The position numbers were made by a program, and so were the translations under genes. The notes beneath the pieces are model-generated. The model ran no database searches and was not told the origin of the DNA. It saw only the letters and a program-made list of their open reading frames with translations. Positions 22,217-24,893 of a stretch of DNA of 24,893 bases are shown piece by piece (position 1 is the stretch's first letter; every line of letters starts with the position of its first letter). This DNA is from JAXMCI01 sp046349435 (GTDB taxonomy: Bacteria > Pseudomonadota > Alphaproteobacteria > Dongiales > Dongiaceae), in NCBI GenBank assembly GCA_046349435.1, contig JAXMCI010000059.1, forward strand, positions 1 to 24,893, in the 5' to 3' direction.

Positions 22217-22990
22217 ATGGGCCGGCTGGCGGACAAGGTAACCTGGATCACCGGCGCGGCCGGCGGCATCGGGCAGGAGATCTGCCGGCGTTTCCTCGCC
22301 GAAGGCGCCCGGGTTGTCGCCTCCGACCTCGATTGCGGTCCGCTCGACGGGCTCGCGGCGGAATCCGGCGGGCGGCTGGTCACGGTCGCCGGCGACGCGG
22401 CCGAGGAGGCCGACGTGGCGCGCGCCGTCGCCGTGGCGCAGGAGCGCTTCGGCCGGCTCGACGGCGCCGTGCTCAATGCCGGCATCGAGGGCCGCATCAC
22501 GCCGCTGACCGAGTTCCCGGTCGAGGATTTCGACCGCGTCGTGCGGGTCAACCTGCGCGGCGTCTTCCTCGGGCTGAAGCATGCCATGCGCGGCATGCAG
22601 GCGACCGGCGGCAGCATCGTGGCCCTGTCCTCGACCGCCGGCGTCGGCGGCTCGCGCCGCGCTGCGGCCTACGTCGCCTCCAAGCACGGCGTGGTCGGGC
22701 TGATGCGCACGGCCGCGCTGGAGGGCGCCGAGCGCGGCATCCGGGTCAACACCGTCAACCCGGCGCCGATCGACACCCGGATGATCCGCTCGATCGAGGA
22801 GCAGGTCGCCGAGGGCACCGGCGCCGACTTCGACACGGTGCACCAGAAGATGCTGGCGATGATCCCGCTCGGCCGCTACGGCACCCCGGCCGAGGCCGCC
22901 GCGCTGATTCTCTTCCTGCTGAGCGACGAGTCGAGCTACTGCACCGGCGGCGTCTACATGATCGACGGCGGCCGGTCCTGCGGCCGCTGA
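22217..22990 (+). CDS. Short-chain dehydrogenase/reductase (classical SDR)
   Basis: This 257-residue classical SDR shows the cofactor motif TGAAGGIG (12-19), NAG at 87-89, Asn112 in VNLRGVF, and the catalytic Ser139, Tyr152 and Lys156 (SSTAGVGGSRRAAAYVASK), followed by PAPIDTRM and a C-terminal GGVYMIDGG. D37 after the second strand (VVASDLD) favours NAD over NADP. The substrate is unknown; it is similar to many secondary-alcohol or 3-oxoacyl reductases. ATG 22217 was chosen because GGAG lies six bases upstream; ATG 22205 would add four residues and has no such site. It converges on pncB, with only four bases between stop codons. Confidence 0.9.
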   Translation: MGRLADKVTWITGAAGGIGQEICRRFLAEGARVVASDLDCGPLDGLAAESGGRLVTVAGDAAEEADVARAVAVAQERFGRLDGAVLNAGIEGRITPLTEFPVEDFDRVVRVNLRGVFLGLKHAMRGMQATGGSIVALSSTAGVGGSRRAAAYVASKHGVVGLMRTAALEGAERGIRVNTVNPAPIDTRMIRSIEEQVAEGTGADFDTVHQKMLAMIPLGRYGTPAEAAALILFLLSDESSYCTGGVYMIDGGRSCGR

Positions 22991-22998
22991 GGCCTCAG
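22987..22998. repeat. Palindrome covering both convergent stop codons
   Basis: CTGAGGCCTCAG is a perfect 12-base palindrome that contains the SDR stop TGA (22988-22990) and, on the other strand, the pncB stop TGA (22997-22995). No other terminator-like structure separates the two genes. Confidence 0.5.
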
Positions 22999-24380
22999 AC
23001 CTCGACCGGCAGGTTGCTGAGGCCGCGGCTGCCGAAGACCGCGCGGTAGCGCGCCACCGCCTCGGCCGGTCCGGTCGCCTTGGCGTAGTTGTCGCTGAGC
23101 TTGACCGCCGGCCGGCCGTTGGCCGCGGTCACCTTGCAGACCAGCGAGATCGGGTCGAGCAGGTCGCCGCCGCGCGGGTGGCAGCCGCGGAAGTCGTTGG
23201 TCAGCAGCGTGCCCCAGCCGAAGCCGACCTTGATCGCCGGCTCCGGCCGCCAGGCCGCCGGATCCTGGAAGTCGGCGGCCGTGGTGAAGCTGGCCGGGTC
23301 GCGCTCGGCCGGCGCATGGCCGCCGAAGCGGGCATGCAGCGCCAGGATCGAGCCGACGTCGAGCCCGTCGCTGAACAGGATCCGCTTGTCGCGCGGATCG
23401 CGCCCGCGCGCCTTCAGCCACTCGATGTACTCCGCCCCGGCGATGGCGGGATCCTTGCTGTCGACCCGGATGCCGGTCCAGTCGGCGACCCAGTCGGGCG
23501 CGTCGGCGAGGAACTGGGTGGTGCCGAAGGTGTCGGGCAGCATGATGCGCAGCACCGGCCCGTAGGTCTTCTGCCAGAGCTCCAGCACCTTGTACTGCGC
23601 CGCTTTCAGCCCGGCCTCGTCCTCGGCCAGCGTGGCCAGCACCATCGGCAGCTCGTGGGCATTGGTGCCGATCGCCTCGAGGTCGTGGCGGAAGGCGATC
23701 AGCGCGTTGGAGGTGCCAATGAAGGCCGGGCCGAGCTCGGCCGCCATCACCTGGACGACGAAGTCCTGCCAGAGGAAGCCGTGGCGCCGGCGGGTGCCGA
23801 AGTCGGCGATGCTGAGGCCGGGCACGCCGCGCAGCCGGTCGATCTTCTCCCACAGCCGGACCTTGGCCCGGGCATAGAGGATGTCGAGCTCGGATTCGCT
23901 CATCCCGGCCAGCCCGGCCCGCGTCTTCAGCTCGTTGACGATGCCGAGCGCGTGGATCTCCCACAGCGAGACCTCCGGCCACGGCCCCTCGAAGGTCAGC
24001 CGGATCTGCCCGTCCGCCACCTCGAGCCGGTATTCCGGCAGCCGGTAGGTGGTCAGCCACTCGATGAAGCCGGGGCCGAAGATGCCGCGCGTGCCGTAGA
24101 AGCTGTTGCCGGCCAGCCAGACCAGCTCCGACCGCTTGAAGCGCAGCGTGCGGGCGTGGTCGAGCTGGGCGCGCAGCTCGTCGAGATCGATGATCTCGGC
24201 GAGCCGCACCGTCCTGCTGCGGTTGATCAGCTCGAACGTGACCGGGACGTCGCGATAGGGCGATTCGAGGATCGCCCGCGCCATCAGGAACTTGTAGAAG
24301 TCGTCGTCGAGCAGCGAGCGGACGATCCAGTCCGACTCGAAATTGTGGTCGTGCGCGCGCTTCGCGAAGTTGACGATCAT
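22995..24380 (-). CDS. pncB: Nicotinate phosphoribosyltransferase
   Basis: This 461-residue enzyme converts nicotinate and phosphoribosyl pyrophosphate, with ATP hydrolysis, to nicotinate mononucleotide in NAD salvage. Supporting motifs are the N-terminal LLDDDFYKFLMARAIL (23-38), FGTRRRHGF (194-202), GTNAHELPM (238-246), where H242 corresponds to the phosphorylated His of the Salmonella enzyme, and LFSDGLDVGSI plus GWGTLLTNDF in the C-terminal half. Length is slightly above the roughly 400 of enteric PncB but normal for alphaproteobacteria. ATG 24380 starts at a typical position; a GGGGGAG sequence lies about ten bases upstream inside a very GC-rich leader (24381-24425) able to fold. It is a housekeeping gene unrelated to the catabolic cluster. 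Confidence 0.95.
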   Translation of the reverse strand: MIVNFAKRAHDHNFESDWIVRSLLDDDFYKFLMARAILESPYRDVPVTFELINRSRTVRLAEIIDLDELRAQLDHARTLRFKRSELVWLAGNSFYGTRGIFGPGFIEWLTTYRLPEYRLEVADGQIRLTFEGPWPEVSLWEIHALGIVNELKTRAGLAGMSESELDILYARAKVRLWEKIDRLRGVPGLSIADFGTRRRHGFLWQDFVVQVMAAELGPAFIGTSNALIAFRHDLEAIGTNAHELPMVLATLAEDEAGLKAAQYKVLELWQKTYGPVLRIMLPDTFGTTQFLADAPDWVADWTGIRVDSKDPAIAGAEYIEWLKARGRDPRDKRILFSDGLDVGSILALHARFGGHAPAERDPASFTTAADFQDPAAWRPEPAIKVGFGWGTLLTNDFRGCHPRGGDLLDPISLVCKVTAANGRPAVKLSDNYAKATGPAEAVARYRAVFGSRGLSNLPVEV

Positions 24381-24483
24381 GCCCGGCCGCTCCCCCGGCG
24401 GCCGCCGGCGGCGGCCGCGCCCGGGTGCCTCCTAGGCGGGATGGCGGGCGCCCGCTACGGGAGCGGCGGTAGCCGGCCGGCGT

Positions 24484-24630
24484 TCACTCCAGGCTGACGA
24501 CGGGGCCGGCGAGGGCACGTCCCGCCGGCTCGGCCGAGGAGGCGTGGCGAACGCCGAGCGCGGCGATCAGGCCGAGCGCCAGCCCGGCGAGCAGGATGCG
24601 CGCGATGACCTGCCGCGATGCTGTGCTCAT
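24484..24630 (-). CDS. Small membrane or exported peptide (48 residues)
   Basis: A 49-codon frame runs from ATG 24630 to TGA 24484, with AGGAG nine bases upstream. The product begins MSTASRQVIARILLAGLALG, continues LIAALGVRHASSAEPAG and ends PVVSLE. It has one hydrophobic segment (about residues 11-26) after a basic N-terminus, with ASSAE resembling a signal-peptidase site, leaving a tail of about 16 residues. It is either a single-span inner-membrane peptide or a tiny secreted one. The family is not recognised. It lies 103 bases upstream of pncB on the same strand and could share its transcript. Confidence 0.6.
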   Translation of the reverse strand: MSTASRQVIARILLAGLALGLIAALGVRHASSAEPAGRALAGPVVSLE

Positions 24631-24893
24631 GGGGTCGCTCTCCTCGCTCGGCTGCGCTGCACGCTGACGGTCACCCCTCTCGAATGCGGCCCGGGCGGCC
24701 CGAAACCCCGCGTCGCAGTGTCAATCCTGGCCGCGCGCCAGCCCGGCCGACAAACGAGAAGCGCTTGCCGCTGGCGCAAGTTTTTCTCAGGGAGGACCCG
24801 CCGCCGGGCCGCCACGCCGGCGGCAGCAGCCCGATCATCAGGCCCGCATCGCCCGCGCGGGCCAGACGGTCCTCTCCGCCTAGCGCGACCCGA
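24631..24893. other. Window-end region without a recognised gene
   Basis: No convincing coding sequence is seen here. A short inverted repeat, CTTGC (24764-24768) and GCAAG (24776-24780), is followed by five T residues on the plus strand and could be a weak terminator, but no plus-strand gene precedes it within the window. The region probably contains the promoter of the small-peptide/pncB genes, though no clear -35/-10 pair stands out. Confidence 0.4.

Noticed and set aside
24764..24785. CTTGC/GCAAG stem followed by five T residues, as a rho-independent terminator
   Set aside because: The stem has only five pairs with a seven-base loop, and no plus-strand gene precedes it, so it is not listed as a terminator.
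24627..24815. A 62-residue minus-strand frame upstream of the small peptide gene
   Set aside because: No ribosome-binding site or family, Arg-rich composition, and it overlaps the leader of the better-supported 24484-24630 frame.

Overview
The window is very GC-rich bacterial DNA (by eye close to 70% G+C) with dense coding, many ATGA start/stop overlaps, and alphaproteobacterial-type dispersed palindromes. Gene content (family 5 ABC uptake system, enolase-superfamily enzymes, FCD-type GntR regulator, uronate-dehydrogenase-like protein) suits a metabolically versatile alphaproteobacterium, perhaps Rhodospirillales-like; the genus cannot be told from this sequence. I see no rRNA, tRNA, CRISPR array, integrase or insertion sequence.

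Layout. 1-740: a small cupin gene, preceded by a possible 58-codon ORF and by phased TTGTC repeats, in DNA that looks less GC-biased than the rest. 827-7519 (minus strand): a likely operon read in the order enolase-superfamily enzyme, D-threonine-aldolase/D-serine-dehydratase-like PLP enzyme, trimethylamine-dehydrogenase-like Fe-S flavoprotein, a second enolase-superfamily enzyme (DxH dehydratase type), and an RraA-family aldolase/decarboxylase-like protein. 7608-14872 (plus strand): a SelA/DgaE-like PLP enzyme, then a complete Opp-type ABC importer (binding protein, two permeases, one fused double ATPase). 14968-18854: uronate-dehydrogenase-like protein (minus), a GntR/FCD regulator (plus, divergent), then a DapA-family lyase, a COG3618-type amidohydrolase/lactonase and a small unknown protein (minus). 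18939-22043 (minus): a secreted PRC-barrel protein and two paralogous MFS transporters. 22217-24630: an SDR (plus), nicotinate phosphoribosyltransferase (minus) and a 48-residue membrane/exported peptide (minus).

How it may work together (inference). The genes at 827-18506 look like one catabolic regulon. The ABC system would import a glycoside, peptide-like or amino-acid-sugar conjugate; Udh-like oxidation plus the lactonase-like amidohydrolase would give an aldarate; enolase-superfamily dehydratases would make 2-keto-3-deoxy acids; and DapA- and RraA-family proteins would cleave them. The two PLP enzymes and the amine-dehydrogenase-like flavoprotein imply that the substrate also carries nitrogen. 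Candidate operators sharing a YYGTC-centred imperfect palindrome lie at 7561, 8810, 15819 and 17677, in front of the main units. Two of these overlap plausible sigma-70 promoters, which suggests the encoded GntR protein as a common regulator.

The most interesting items are: the TMADH-like flavoprotein, which keeps the flavin Cys and the Fe-S cysteines but has lost the trimethylamine-binding and catalytic residues; the shared operator set; a hairpin that would mask the amidohydrolase ribosome-binding site; and an eight-codon leader peptide overlapping the GTG start of one MFS gene.
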